Source: SHXO01 sp964523885 (GTDB lineage: Bacteria; Pseudomonadota; Gammaproteobacteria; Burkholderiales; SHXO01). Taken from it: a DNA stretch of 64,000 nt. Shown here piece by piece: positions 1-9,042 of this stretch. The stretch is taken from positions 75,735 through 139,734 of the forward strand of contig CAZFYX010000025.1 in the NCBI GenBank assembly GCA_964523885.1, given 5' to 3'. Within the stretch, counting starts at the first letter, position 1; every line of letters starts with the position of its first letter. A model generated the notes under the pieces. That model was not told the DNA's origin, did not search any database, and worked only from the letters and a program-made list of their open reading frames with translations. Made by a program: the position numbers and the translations under genes.

Positions 1-2064
1 GACCACGGCCCCGGGATCCCGGGCGGCCCGCCGGGAACGCCGGACGCCGACGGCGACCGCTACATCGAGATCTGGAACCTCGTGTTCATGCAGTTCAATC
101 GCGACGAGTCGGGCACGATGCATCCGCTGCCCAAGCCGTCCGTGGACACCGGCATGGGCCTGGAGCGTGTCGCCGCGGTGCTGCAGGGCGTGCACAGCAA
201 CTACGAGATCGACCTGTTCCAGGACCTCATCAAGGCCGCCGCCCGCGTGACGGGTGCGAAGGACCTTGCCAGCAACTCACTCAAGGTCATCGCCGACCAC
301 ATCCGTGCGTGCAGCTTCCTCGTGACCGATGGCGTGATCCCGGGCACCGAAGGCCGCGGCTACGTGCTGCGCCGGATCATCCGCCGCGCCATCCGCCACG
401 GCTACAAGCTCGGCCAGAAGAAGCCGTTCTTCCACCTGCTGGTGGAGGATCTGGCCAAGGTGATGGGTGAGGCCTATCCCGAGCTGGTCGAGGCGAAGGG
501 CCGCGTCGCGGCGGTGCTCAAGCAGGAAGAGGAGCGCTTCGCCGAGACGCTCGAGAACGGCATGGGCGTGCTGGAGAGCGCGCTGCATCGCGAGGATCGC
601 ATGCTCGACGGCGAGACGGTGTTCAAGCTCTACGACACCTTCGGCTTCCCGGTCGACCTCACCGCCGATATTGCGCGCGAGCGCGGCTTCCAGGTCGACC
701 TCGCGGGCTTCGAGCAGGCGATGGCCGAGCAGCGCGAACGTGCGCGTGCAGCCTCGAAGTTCCAGATGACCCAGGGCGTGGAGTATCGCGGCCAGGCCAC
801 CGAGTTCCACGGCTATTCCACGCTGAAGATGCCGGCGCGGATCCTGGCGATCTATCGCGAGGGAACGCAGGTCAACGTGCTCCAGGCGGGGGAGGAGGGC
901 GTGGTCGTGCTCGACCGCACGCCGTTCTACGCCGAGTCCGGCGGCCAGGTGGGGGACGTGGGTCAGCTGGTGTCGGGCCACGGCATGTTCGAGGTGCAGG
1001 ACACCCAGAAGATCCAGGCCGAGGTGTTCGGCCATCGCGGCGTGCTGCGTACGGGACGGCTCGCGGTCACCGACGAGGTCACCGCCCAGGTCGACGGCGA
1101 GCTGCGCGCGCGCGCCGCCTACAACCACTCGGCCACCCACCTGATGCATGCGGCGCTGCGCCAGGTGCTCGGTCGCCACGTGCAGCAGAAGGGCTCGCTG
1201 GTCGACCCGTGGAAGACGCGCTTCGACTTCTCGCACGACAAGGCGCTCTCGGCGGAGGAGATCCGCGGGATCGAGAAGCTGGTCAACGACGAGGTCCGCA
1301 GCAACCACGCGGTCGAAGCGCAGCTGATGAAGTACGACGAGGCGATCAAGCACGGCGCCATGGCGCTGTTCGGCGAGAAGTACGGCGACGAGGTGCGCGT
1401 GATCGGCATGGGCGAGTTCTCCACCGAGCTGTGCGGCGGCACCCACGTCAAGCGCACCGGAGACATCGGCTTCTTCAAGATCGTGGCCCAGTCTGCCGTC
1501 GCGGCGGGCATCCGCCGGGTCGAAGCGGTGACCGGACCGGGTGCCCTGGACTACGTGCAGCAGCAGACCACGGCGCTGGAAGGCGTGGCTGAGATGCTCA
1601 AGGCCAGCCCGACCGAGATCGGCGCGCGGCTCAACCAGGTCATGGACAACGTCCGCGGCCTGGAGAAGGAGCTGGCGCGGCTGAAGTCGAAGCTCGCATC
1701 CTCGCAGGGCGATGACCTCGCCGAGCGCGCGATCCAGGTTGGCGCGGCGCGCGTGCTTGCCGCAGCGCTGGAAGGGGCCGATGCGAAGAGCCTCCGGGAA
1801 ACGGTGGACAAGCTCAAGGACAAGCTCGGTAGTGCGGCGGTGGTGCTCGCCGCCACGGAAGGCGGCAAGGTCTCGCTGGTCGCGGGTGTGACGGCTGACC
1901 TCACCGGCAAGGTGAAGGCAGGCGAGCTGGTGAATTTCGTCGCGCAGCAGGTCGGCGGCAAGGGCGGTGGTCGACCGGACATGGCGCAGGCAGGCGGCAC
2001 GGACCCCGCGGGCCTGCCGAAAGCGCTGGAGTCGGTCCGCGCGTGGGTGGCTGAACGGCTTTGA
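1..2064 (+). CDS. alaS: Alanine--tRNA ligase, 3' part (5' end outside window)
   Basis: Cytoplasmic alanyl-tRNA synthetase, which charges tRNA-Ala and hydrolyses mischarged Ser/Gly-tRNA-Ala. The reading frame is open from base 1 and already lies in the catalytic domain (EIWNLVFMQF, then GMGLERV), so the start is upstream of the window and about 687 residues are visible. The editing domain shows the HxxxH zinc-site motif in NHSATHLMHA and the second half-site in ELCGGTHVKRTGDIG. The C-terminal DHHA1 part contains GGKGGGRPDMAQAGG. Sequence is intact to its TGA stop. The gap downstream holds a tandem/inverted repeat array that could act as its terminator. Identification is very secure. Confidence 0.98.
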   Translation, partial: DHGPGIPGGPPGTPDADGDRYIEIWNLVFMQFNRDESGTMHPLPKPSVDTGMGLERVAAVLQGVHSNYEIDLFQDLIKAAARVTGAKDLASNSLKVIADHIRACSFLVTDGVIPGTEGRGYVLRRIIRRAIRHGYKLGQKKPFFHLLVEDLAKVMGEAYPELVEAKGRVAAVLKQEEERFAETLENGMGVLESALHREDRMLDGETVFKLYDTFGFPVDLTADIARERGFQVDLAGFEQAMAEQRERARAASKFQMTQGVEYRGQATEFHGYSTLKMPARILAIYREGTQVNVLQAGEEGVVVLDRTPFYAESGGQVGDVGQLVSGHGMFEVQDTQKIQAEVFGHRGVLRTGRLAVTDEVTAQVDGELRARAAYNHSATHLMHAALRQVLGRHVQQKGSLVDPWKTRFDFSHDKALSAEEIRGIEKLVNDEVRSNHAVEAQLMKYDEAIKHGAMALFGEKYGDEVRVIGMGEFSTELCGGTHVKRTGDIGFFKIVAQSAVAAGIRRVEAVTGPGALDYVQQQTTALEGVAEMLKASPTEIGARLNQVMDNVRGLEKELARLKSKLASSQGDDLAERAIQVGAARVLAAALEGADAKSLRETVDKLKDKLGSAAVVLAATEGGKVSLVAGVTADLTGKVKAGELVNFVAQQVGGKGGGRPDMAQAGGTDPAGLPKALESVRAWVAERL

Positions 2065-2070
2065 AGAGCC

Positions 2071-2187
2071 GTGACGGGAAAAGCGTGACAGGGACAGCGT
2101 GACAGGAATAGCGTGACAGAACGGCGTGACCGGGATACGGCGTCACGCATTTCGGTCACGCCTCTCGGTCACGCCGTTTCCGTCACT
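2071..2187. repeat. Tandem/inverted repeat hairpin locus A (alaS to SRPBCC gap)
   Basis: Five direct copies of a 14-base unit beginning GTGAC (starts at 2071, 2085, 2099, 2113 and 2126) are followed by four inverted copies beginning GTCAC (2142, 2155, 2168, 2182) with a 13-14 base period. The two arrays can pair into one long imperfect stem. The locus fills almost the whole gap between the alaS stop and the next start. It is one of six such loci in this window. A role as terminator or mRNA-stability element is only inferred. Confidence 0.85.
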
Positions 2188-2207
2188 GTCGCTAAAGGGG
2201 AGACACC

Positions 2208-2744
2208 ATGAGATCACTGGCAACGTACGCAGCAGCCATCCTGTTGGCCGCTGTACCCGCGCTTGCGCGCGCCGATGCGAAGGAGCTGTACGTCGAGAAG
2301 AGCATCGTGATCGACGCGCCGCCGGAGGCCGTGTGGGCGATCGCGGGCGACTTCGTCGGGTTGCCGCGCTGGTACACGCCGATCGAGTCCTCGAAGCTGG
2401 TGCTCGGGCGCAACAACGAGGTGGGCTGCATCCGCGAGCTGACCCGGCGCAACGGCACCAAGGTCGAGGAGAAGCTGATCGACTACTCCCCCTGGGACCG
2501 CAGCCTGACCTACACCTACGCCGAAGGCCAGCCGATGTCGAGCGACTACTTCGCCACGCTCACGGTGAAGGATGCGGGCGGCGGCAAGTCGCTGGTCGAG
2601 TGGAAGGCGCGCTTCAAGCGTCTGGCATACTGGACCGACAATCCCCCGCCGGGGCAGGACGACGAGACGGTGGTCAAGGCGCTCAACGCCGGCTATCAGC
2701 TCGGGCTGGACAATCTGAAGAAGATGGCCGAGTCGGGGCAGTAG
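2208..2744 (+). CDS. Exported SRPBCC-family (polyketide cyclase/dehydrase-like) protein
   Basis: A 178-residue protein starting with a signal peptide (residues 1-22, hydrophobic core AAAILLAAVPALARA), so probably periplasmic. The mature part has the START/SRPBCC pattern: an opening strand with IVIDAPPEAVWAIAGDF, then GRNNEVGCIREL and a C-terminal helix. Members of this fold bind hydrophobic ligands in a helix-grip cavity; no ligand or reaction can be read from the sequence. The start follows a purine-rich AAGGGGAGA ribosome-binding sequence. It converges with the HDOD gene at 2805 with no clear terminator between. Confidence 0.7.
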   Translation: MRSLATYAAAILLAAVPALARADAKELYVEKSIVIDAPPEAVWAIAGDFVGLPRWYTPIESSKLVLGRNNEVGCIRELTRRNGTKVEEKLIDYSPWDRSLTYTYAEGQPMSSDYFATLTVKDAGGGKSLVEWKARFKRLAYWTDNPPPGQDDETVVKALNAGYQLGLDNLKKMAESGQ

Positions 2745-2804
2745 CCTCTCCCTGCTTCTACTTCATAACCGCCCTCTGTGTTCAAAGTGGTGGAGCAGTA
2801 CGCC

Positions 2805-4055
2805 TTACCCCGCCTCGCCGATCGAGTTCGCCCACCGCATCGCCTCGACCTGCATCCCGATGACCTGGCTGTGCTGCAGTCCGGGCACGGCTTCCAGCGC
2901 CTTCTCGATTCCGAGCAGGTCGGTCTCCTCCAGCGCTTCCACCACCAGCAACATCGCGCCGAGTCTGCCGGTGCGCTGCACGAGGCCGTTGCGCACGTCC
3001 TCGTCCACCGGCATCGCGCCGAGGATCTCGGCCATGGGCATGCCGAGCAGTGCGTTGACCAGCGAGAGGATGCCGGTCATGAACGCCTTGTCGTGGAAAT
3101 CGCGGTCGGTCGGGCGGGTAGTTTGCGCGATCAGCTCCATCAGCTTGCCGCGCGTGGCCGCCAGGATCAGCAGCGGGCTGGGGAACTCCGCCGCCGGTGC
3201 ACTGCTCAGCGCGAACAGCAGCACCTGGAGCCAGCGTTGCAGCTGCTGGCGCCCCAGCGCGGTAAGTGCACCGCGCAGGCTGTTGATGCGCCCCTTGCCG
3301 CCTACCGCCACTGAGTTCACCAGCTTCATCAGGTTGAGCGTCAGGTCGGGGTTCTGCTTGAACACCGACTCGATCTGGGGGGTGTCGGCGTCGGTCAGCA
3401 CCAGGCTGAGCAGGCGCATCAGCGCGGTCTCGGCATGGCTCAGGCGCTTGCCGGTGATGATCGAGGGCCTGGCGAAGTAGTAGCCCTGGAACAGCTCGTA
3501 GCCCAGGGCCAGGCAGCGATCGACCTGCGCGCGCGTGTCGACCTTCTCGGCCAGCAGGCGCACGTCGAGCAGCTGCAGCTGCGCCGTGGTGCGCTGCAGG
3601 TGCTCGTCATCCATGTGCTGCACGTCCACCTTGACGATGTCGACCACGTCCAGCAGCGGGCGGAACTCGTGTTCGCGCCCGGTGAAGTCGTCCAGGGCGA
3701 GCGTGAACCCGGCCTGCTTCAGCTCGTGGCAGCGCTGCACCAGCGGGTCGGTGACGCGCACGGTTTCGAGGATCTCCAGCACCACCTTGTTCTTCGGCAG
3801 CAGCTCGATGACGTCGCTCATGATGAGCGGCGCGCTCAGGTTGATGAACCCGGTGTGCTTGCCCAGCACCGTCTCCACCCCCAGCTCGCTGAAGGCGTGG
3901 TTGATCACGGTCGCGCTGGCGAAGACGTCGTCCTCGACCTGGGCGCCGTTGAAGTGGCCGGAACGGAACAGCAGCTCGAAGGCCGCGAGGTTCTGCTTGC
4001 GGTCCAGGATGGGCTGGCGGCCCAGGAACAGCTCTTGGTTGCCTGATTCGGCCAT
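2805..4055 (-). CDS. EAL-like/HDOD signalling protein (YuxH type)
   Basis: A 416-residue soluble protein with two parts. Residues 1-200 form an EAL-like domain: the ExLxR motif survives (FELLFRSG), but the active-site region is reduced (LALDDFTG in place of the DDFGTG consensus), which makes cyclic-di-GMP hydrolysis doubtful. Residues 210-400 form an HDOD domain (NPDLTLNLMKLVNSVAVGG). Proteins of this architecture are regulatory, often tied to motility or second-messenger signalling; the specific partner is unknown. It lies 27 bases downstream of the phosphomannomutase gene on the same strand and may be cotranscribed with it. Confidence 0.85.
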   Translation of the reverse strand: MAESGNQELFLGRQPILDRKQNLAAFELLFRSGHFNGAQVEDDVFASATVINHAFSELGVETVLGKHTGFINLSAPLIMSDVIELLPKNKVVLEILETVRVTDPLVQRCHELKQAGFTLALDDFTGREHEFRPLLDVVDIVKVDVQHMDDEHLQRTTAQLQLLDVRLLAEKVDTRAQVDRCLALGYELFQGYYFARPSIITGKRLSHAETALMRLLSLVLTDADTPQIESVFKQNPDLTLNLMKLVNSVAVGGKGRINSLRGALTALGRQQLQRWLQVLLFALSSAPAAEFPSPLLILAATRGKLMELIAQTTRPTDRDFHDKAFMTGILSLVNALLGMPMAEILGAMPVDEDVRNGLVQRTGRLGAMLLVVEALEETDLLGIEKALEAVPGLQHSQVIGMQVEAMRWANSIGEAG

Positions 4056-4082
4056 GCTGCCGTCGGATTCCTGTGGCGGGTC

Positions 4083-5459
4083 CTAGAACGGCAGGCCCGC
4101 GTCCGGCTTCGCCGCCAGCAGCACGCGGCGGAAGTCGTCCTGGATGCGGGTCAGCGCCGCCTGGTTGTCGGCCTCGAAGCGCAGGACGATCACCGGCGTG
4201 GTATTGGAGGAGCGTGCGAGGCCGAACCCGTCCGGATATTCCACGCGCAGCCCGTCTATCGTGATGATCTCGCGGGCGCCCTCGAACCGGGCGCTGCGCT
4301 GGAGCTGTGCGATGAGCGCGTAGTTCTCGCCCTCGCGCAGCCTGATCTGCAGCTCCGGCGTGTTCACCGAGTCGGGCAGCCGGGAGAACTCCGCGGCGAT
4401 GTCGGGCCGCCCGCTCAGGTACTCCAGCAGGCGGGCACCGGCGTACATTCCGTCGTCGAAGCCGAACCAGCGCTCCTTGAAGAACATGTGCCCGCTCATC
4501 TCCCCGGCGAGCAGCGCGCCGGATTGCTTCATCTTCGACTTGATCAGCGAGTGGCCGGTCTTCCACATCACCGGCTCGCCGCCGTGGGCGCGGATCCAAG
4601 GGGGCAGGTTGCGGGTGCACTTCACGTCGAAGATGATCTTTCCGCCGGGATTGCGCGAGAGCACGTCGGCCGCGAACAGCATGAGCTGGCGATCGGGGTA
4701 GATGATCCGGCCGTCCCGGGTCACGACCCCCAGGCGGTCGCCGTCCCCGTCGAAGGCCAGTCCCAGCTCCTCGCTGCCCTCCGCCAGTGCGCGGACGAGG
4801 TCTGCCAGGTTCTCCGGGTGCGACGGATCGGGATGGTGGTTGGGAAAGTTGCCGTCGACCTCGCAGAACAGCTCGCGCACGGTGCAGCCCAGGCGCCGGT
4901 AGAGCTGTGGAGCGAAGGCGCCGGGGACGCCGTTGCCTGCATCGACGACGATGCGCATCGGACGCGCGAGCTTCACGTCGCCGGCGATGCGGTCGATGTA
5001 GGCCGCGCTCACATCCGTTTCGCGGCGGGAGCCCGCGCCCGAGGTGAAGTCGCCGGCCTCGATGCGCGCACGCAGGTTCTGGATCGCGTCGCCCGACAGC
5101 GTTTCGCCGGCGACCACCATCTTCAGACCGTTGTATTCTGGCGGGTTGTGGCTGCCGGTGACCATCACGCCGCAACCGGTGCCCAGGTGGAAGGTGGCGA
5201 AGTACACCATCGGGGTTGCAACGCAGCCGATGTCGATCACGTCGACCCCTGCCGCCTGCAGCCCGCGCGCGAGCCCGGCGGCGAGCGCCGGTCCCGAGAG
5301 CCGTCCGTCGCGGCCGATGCACACCGCCTTCTGCTGCTGGTCGCGCGCCTGCGAGCCGATGGCGCGCCCGATCAGCTCGGCGACTTCGGGCGTGAGGGTC
5401 TTGCCTACGATGCCGCGGATATCGTAGGCCTTGAAGATCTCGGACGGAACGGTGGGCAT
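4083..5459 (-). CDS. Phosphomannomutase/phosphoglucomutase
   Basis: A 458-residue alpha-D-phosphohexomutase of the AlgC/ManB type interconverting hexose 1- and 6-phosphates, supplying sugar nucleotides for LPS and exopolysaccharide. Diagnostic motifs appear in order: KAYDIRGIVG at the N-terminus, the phosphoserine loop TGSHNPPEYNGLKM, the Mg-binding DGDGDRLG, the sugar-binding GEMSGHMFF and the phosphate-binding RSSNTTPVIVLRFEA. I chose the ATG at 5459 (MPTVPSEIFKAYDIRG), which matches the family N-terminus; an upstream in-frame ATG at 5513 would add 18 uncharacteristic residues. Preference for mannose or glucose substrates cannot be read from sequence. Confidence 0.95.
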   Translation of the reverse strand: MPTVPSEIFKAYDIRGIVGKTLTPEVAELIGRAIGSQARDQQQKAVCIGRDGRLSGPALAAGLARGLQAAGVDVIDIGCVATPMVYFATFHLGTGCGVMVTGSHNPPEYNGLKMVVAGETLSGDAIQNLRARIEAGDFTSGAGSRRETDVSAAYIDRIAGDVKLARPMRIVVDAGNGVPGAFAPQLYRRLGCTVRELFCEVDGNFPNHHPDPSHPENLADLVRALAEGSEELGLAFDGDGDRLGVVTRDGRIIYPDRQLMLFAADVLSRNPGGKIIFDVKCTRNLPPWIRAHGGEPVMWKTGHSLIKSKMKQSGALLAGEMSGHMFFKERWFGFDDGMYAGARLLEYLSGRPDIAAEFSRLPDSVNTPELQIRLREGENYALIAQLQRSARFEGAREIITIDGLRVEYPDGFGLARSSNTTPVIVLRFEADNQAALTRIQDDFRRVLLAAKPDAGLPF

Positions 5460-5586
5460 GGTCGGGAGAGCGTGGTGACCGTCTGCATTATCCCATAGGC
5501 GCTTCCCGGTCACGGGGAGAAACCCTTCGGCCGACGCACCGCGCGCCGGAAGAGCGCTCGGGAAAGCACGAACCGGTCCTCGCGGC

Positions 5587-6546
5587 TCATGCGAAGGCTT
5601 CGCCGAAGTAAGCCAGGATCCGCTCCGGCAGCCAGTCGAGGTGGCCTGGAAACGCGCCGCTCACGAAGCCGACGTGGCCGCCGTGGTCGGGAAGGTCCAG
5701 GGTGACCATGGGCGCGACCTCGGCTGGCACCGGCAGATGGGCGCCGGGCAGGAACGGGTCGTTGCGGGCATGCACGATCAGGGTCGGGATGCCGATGCGG
5801 CGCAGCTCGCCCTTGCTGCTCGCGCGCGTCCAGTAGTCGTCGGTATCACGGAAGCCGTGCAGGGGGGCGGTCACGACGTTGTCGAACTCGTACAGGTTGC
5901 GCGCGCTGGCGACCGCACGGTGATCGTAGATGCCCGGATGCGTGCGCAGCTTCGCCAGGCTCTTGCGCTTGAGCGTCTGCAGGAAGTTCCAGGTGTAGAC
6001 GCGATTGAAGCCGCGTCCCAGCCGGTGCCCGGCGGTGGCGAGGTCCATCGGCGCAGACACGGCGGCGGCGCGCGCGATGAGCCGGCCCGCACCCGCCTGC
6101 TCGCGCGCCAGCCATTTCAGCAGCGCGTTGCCCCCGAGCGAGATGCCGACGGCGAAGCGGGGACCGTCGCTCGCCTGCGTTGCGGTCGTCCGCAGCATCC
6201 ACTCGATCTCCTCGTGATCGCCGGAGTGGTAGGCACGCGGCAGCCGGTTCGGCTCGCCGCTGCAGCCGCGGAAGTGGGGGACGGCGGCTCGCCAGCCATG
6301 CCGCTTGCAGGCCCGGAGCAGGGCGCGCGCGTAGTGGCTCCCCGAGCAGCCCTCCAGGCCATGGAACAGCACCACCAGCGGGGCCTGTGCGCGGCCGTCG
6401 AGCCAGTCGATGTCGACGAAGTCGCCGTCGGGGGTTTCGTGGCGCGTGCGCCGCAACGGCGGGGCCGGCAGGCGCCGGAACAGGTAAGGGTAGATCGTCT
6501 GCAGGTGACCGCCGGGCAGCCAGGCCGGCGCTCGGTAGGTCGTCAA
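5587..6546 (-). CDS. YheT-family alpha/beta-fold hydrolase
   Basis: A 319-residue alpha/beta hydrolase. The N-terminal APAWLPGGHLQTIYPYL is typical of the YheT family. The catalytic pieces are the oxyanion region LFHGLEGCSGSHYARALL, nucleophile elbow GISLGGNALLKW, acid region ARNDPFLPG and the histidine in DHGGHVGFV. The substrate is unknown; an esterase/lipase-like role is inferred. The start is a TTG at 6546 that overlaps the TGA of the upstream NTF2-like gene by four bases (TTGA), which argues for translational coupling. Confidence 0.85.
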   Translation of the reverse strand: MTTYRAPAWLPGGHLQTIYPYLFRRLPAPPLRRTRHETPDGDFVDIDWLDGRAQAPLVVLFHGLEGCSGSHYARALLRACKRHGWRAAVPHFRGCSGEPNRLPRAYHSGDHEEIEWMLRTTATQASDGPRFAVGISLGGNALLKWLAREQAGAGRLIARAAAVSAPMDLATAGHRLGRGFNRVYTWNFLQTLKRKSLAKLRTHPGIYDHRAVASARNLYEFDNVVTAPLHGFRDTDDYWTRASSKGELRRIGIPTLIVHARNDPFLPGAHLPVPAEVAPMVTLDLPDHGGHVGFVSGAFPGHLDWLPERILAYFGEAFA

Positions 6547-6962
6547 TGCAGCGTGCCGGTGAGCGGCGGCTCGGGCGCGGTGGCATCCTCCGGCAACGGC
6601 GAGCCGTGATGCATGAGCATGCGCCAGCCCGACGGCGTGAGGACGTAGACGTTGGTGGCCAGCACCAGGTGCGAGCGCACCTGGCCGGCGATGGTGATGC
6701 GCTCGTACAGGTTGTGCACGGAGAGCATCCGCCCGCCCTGCACGCGTACGTCCAGGAGCTGGAAGCGCATGTGCGGACCCGGCTTGAAGATCTGCCGCCA
6801 GGACTCGCGCACGGCGTCGATGCCCACCAGGCGGTTGCCGCCGGGATGGATGCACACGATGTCCTCGTCCTCCGCCCATACGGACAGCATGGCGACGAGG
6901 TCGGCCTTCTCCAGCGCGTGGTAGAAGGCGGCCTCGGCGTGCTCGGGACTGGAGAACTTCAT
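6543..6962 (-). CDS. NTF2-like/SnoaL-type small protein
   Basis: A 139-residue protein with the cone-shaped NTF2-like fold pattern: N-terminal helix (SPEHAEAAFYHALEKADLVAMLSVWAED), then IVCIHPGGNRLVGIDAVRESW and a strand-rich C-terminal half. Family members are small enzymes or ligand-binding proteins, and nothing here fixes the reaction. It sits between the YheT hydrolase (4-base overlap) and the small zinc-finger gene, in a probable ilvE-led operon. Confidence 0.75.
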   Translation of the reverse strand: MKFSSPEHAEAAFYHALEKADLVAMLSVWAEDEDIVCIHPGGNRLVGIDAVRESWRQIFKPGPHMRFQLLDVRVQGGRMLSVHNLYERITIAGQVRSHLVLATNVYVLTPSGWRMLMHHGSPLPEDATAPEPPLTGTLH

Positions 6963-6992
6963 CCCGCTGCTGCTCCCCGGGCGGCGTGCGCG

Positions 6993-7199
6993 CTAGTGCC
7001 CGTGCGCGCTCGCGCCGCCCTTGAGGGTGTAGCGCGTGCCGCAGTACGGGCACAGGGCCTCGCCGGTCTTCTCCACCGGCAGGAACACGCGCGGGTGCGC
7101 GTTCCACAGCACCATGTCGGGCATGGGACAGTGCAGGGGGAGGTCGGCCGGGCCGACCTCGATGTGCCGCGCGGTGTTGACGCTCTTGCTCGCCGTCAT
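6993..7199 (-). CDS. Small zf-CHCC zinc-finger protein
   Basis: A 68-residue protein with a likely zinc site built from LHCPMPD, NAHPRVFLPV and CPYCGTRY (Cys, His, Cys-x2-Cys). This is the zf-CHCC pattern, related to the C-terminal domain of mitochondrial complex I subunit NDUFS6. In bacteria it occurs as a stand-alone small protein of unproven role. It begins three bases after the ilvE stop, so it is probably cotranscribed and translationally coupled with ilvE. Confidence 0.8.
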   Translation of the reverse strand: MTASKSVNTARHIEVGPADLPLHCPMPDMVLWNAHPRVFLPVEKTGEALCPYCGTRYTLKGGASAHGH

Positions 7200-7202
7200 C
7201 GG

Positions 7203-8123
7203 TCAGACTGGCGTGAGCCAGTGTGCGTACTTCGGGTTGCGGCCATTGACCACGTCGAAGAACGCGGCCTGCAGCTTCTCGGTGATCACCCCGCGCCGGC
7301 CGCTGCCGATCGGGCGCCCGTCGAGTTCGCGGATCGGGGTGACCTCGGCGGCGGTGCCGGTGAAGAACGCCTCGTCGGCGATGTAGATGTCATCGCGGGT
7401 GAGCCGCCGTGCCTCGACCTGCAGGCCCATGTCGCGCGCGAGCTGGATCACCGAGTCGCGCGTGATGCCGATCAGGGCCGAGGTGAGCTCGGGCTCGTAG
7501 AGCCTGCCGTTCTTGACGATGAACAGGTTCTCGCCCGCGCCCTCGGCGACGTAGCCGTCCACGTCGAGCAGCAGAGCCTCGTCGTAGCCGTGCTCGATCG
7601 CCTCCTGGTTGGCCAGGATCGAGTTGGCGTAGGTGCCGGAGAACTTGGCCCGGCACATCGTGACGTTGATGTGATGGCGCGAGTAGGACGAGGTCTTCAC
7701 CCGGATGCCCTTCTCCAGGCCCTCGGCGCCGAGGTACGCGCCCCACGGCCAGGCGGCGATCGACACGTGCACCTTCGCGCCCTTGGGCGACACGCCCATC
7801 TTCTCGGAGCCATAGAAGGCGATCGGCCGGATGTAGCAGGAATCCAGCTTGTTCACGCGCACCACCTCGCGCTGGGCCTCGATCATGGTCTCGCGATCGA
7901 ACGGCATCTTCATCATGAAGATGTGCGCCGAGTTGAACAGGCGCTCGGTGTGCTCGCGCACGCGAAAGATGGCGGTGCCATTGACCGTCTTGTAAGCCCG
8001 CACGCCCTCGAAGCAGGCGAGGCCATAGTGCAGGGAGTGGGTCAGTACGTGCGTCGTGGCCTCCCGCCAGGGCACCAGCTTGCCGTCGTACCAGATCAGC
8101 CCGTCGCGGTCTGCCATGGACAT
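7203..8123 (-). CDS. ilvE: Branched-chain-amino-acid aminotransferase
   Basis: A 306-residue class IV PLP enzyme catalysing the last transamination of Leu, Ile and Val synthesis. Family motifs include GLIWYDGKLVPW at the N-terminus, SLHYGLACFEGVRAY, the PLP lysine in MCRAKFSGTYANS, GYVAEGAGENLF and the phosphate-binding GITRDSVI. The ATG at 8123 (MSMADRDGLIWYDG) gives the usual family length; the ATG two codons later is an alternative. It is divergent from the DsbA-like gene across an 84-base gap that probably holds both promoters. Confidence 0.95.
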   Translation of the reverse strand: MSMADRDGLIWYDGKLVPWREATTHVLTHSLHYGLACFEGVRAYKTVNGTAIFRVREHTERLFNSAHIFMMKMPFDRETMIEAQREVVRVNKLDSCYIRPIAFYGSEKMGVSPKGAKVHVSIAAWPWGAYLGAEGLEKGIRVKTSSYSRHHINVTMCRAKFSGTYANSILANQEAIEHGYDEALLLDVDGYVAEGAGENLFIVKNGRLYEPELTSALIGITRDSVIQLARDMGLQVEARRLTRDDIYIADEAFFTGTAAEVTPIRELDGRPIGSGRRGVITEKLQAAFFDVVNGRNPKYAHWLTPV

Positions 8124-8207
8124 CTGGGTGTCTCCGTGAGCAAAAGCGGGCATTTTAGCGTAGCTTTCCCCACCGCCGCCAAAAAACCCCGTATGCAGGA
8201 GCCGTGC

Positions 8208-8846
8208 ATGGCCGTGCGCATCGAGATCATCTCCGACGTCGTCTGCCCCTGGTGCTTCATCGGCAAGCGCCGGCTGGAGGAGGCGCTGCGGCAGGTCGAT
8301 GAGCCGGTCGAGGTGCTGTGGCGGCCGTTCCAGCTCAATCCGGACCTGCCCGACACGGGCGTTGCGCGCGAGGAGTACATCCGGCGCAAGTTCGGGTCCG
8401 CCGGCCCCGGATTGTATGAGCGCGTGGCGGCGGTGGGGGAAACGGTTGGCATCCCGTTTGCATTCGAGCGCATTGCGCGGCAGCCCAATACGCTGCGGGC
8501 GCACCAGCTGATCGCGCTGGCCGAGCCCGGTCGGCAGCAGGATGCGGTGGTGGAGACGCTGTTCCGCGCCTACTTCCTCGAGGGAGCGGACCTGACCAGC
8601 GCGCAGACCCTGGCCGGCCTGGCGGTGCAGGCCGGGCTGGAGCCGGCCGCCGTGGAGTCCTGCCTGGCTGACCCGGCCGCCCGGCTGGCCGTGCTGCAGG
8701 ACGAGGGCGCCGCTCGCGACCTGGGAGTGGAAGGGGTTCCGTTCTTCGTCTTCGGCGGGCGCCTGGCGGTATCCGGCGCACACCCGCCGGAAGTGCTGAT
8801 CCGCGGCATCCAGCAGGCAGCCCGGGGCGCGACCGATGCGGCCTGA
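8208..8846 (+). CDS. DsbA/FrnE-family thiol oxidoreductase
   Basis: A 212-residue protein of the FrnE branch of the DsbA thioredoxin-like superfamily. The active site is CPWC in DVVCPWCFIGKRRLEEAL near residue 12. The cis-proline region appears as GVEGVPFFVFGGRLAVSGA. There is no signal peptide, so it acts in the cytoplasm. The start at 8208 is chosen because AGGAG lies six bases upstream; the ATG at 8193 lacks this spacing. The physiological substrate is unknown. Confidence 0.88.
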   Translation: MAVRIEIISDVVCPWCFIGKRRLEEALRQVDEPVEVLWRPFQLNPDLPDTGVAREEYIRRKFGSAGPGLYERVAAVGETVGIPFAFERIARQPNTLRAHQLIALAEPGRQQDAVVETLFRAYFLEGADLTSAQTLAGLAVQAGLEPAAVESCLADPAARLAVLQDEGAARDLGVEGVPFFVFGGRLAVSGAHPPEVLIRGIQQAARGATDAA

Positions 8847-9042
8847 TCCGTGCCACTTCCCCGCGCGCGGCTAACCCACGGGTCGCGATGGGTTTTCCGC
8901 CCGGAGCCGCGGCGCGCGGATGGCCCGCGCCGAGGCTGCAGGGCGGGCACTCGGATGGTCTCAACCCGCAGGCATGGGACGTGCTTTTGCACGACGGGTT
9001 TTCCCGCATCCAGACGTCCCTTTCAGCCAGAACTCAGAGACC

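Noticed and set aside
2745..2804. Gap between the convergent SRPBCC and HDOD genes checked for a terminator
   Set aside because: No stem followed by a T-run is present on either strand.
3607..5322. A 571-codon minus-strand open frame crossing the HDOD and phosphomannomutase genes
   Set aside because: It is an Arg/Pro/Gly-rich shifted frame of two recognised genes, with no motif of its own.
6180..8846. An 888-codon plus-strand open frame that ends in the DsbA/FrnE-like sequence
   Set aside because: Only the part from 8208 is a protein-like sequence; the rest is antisense to the YheT hydrolase, NTF2-like, zinc-finger and ilvE genes.
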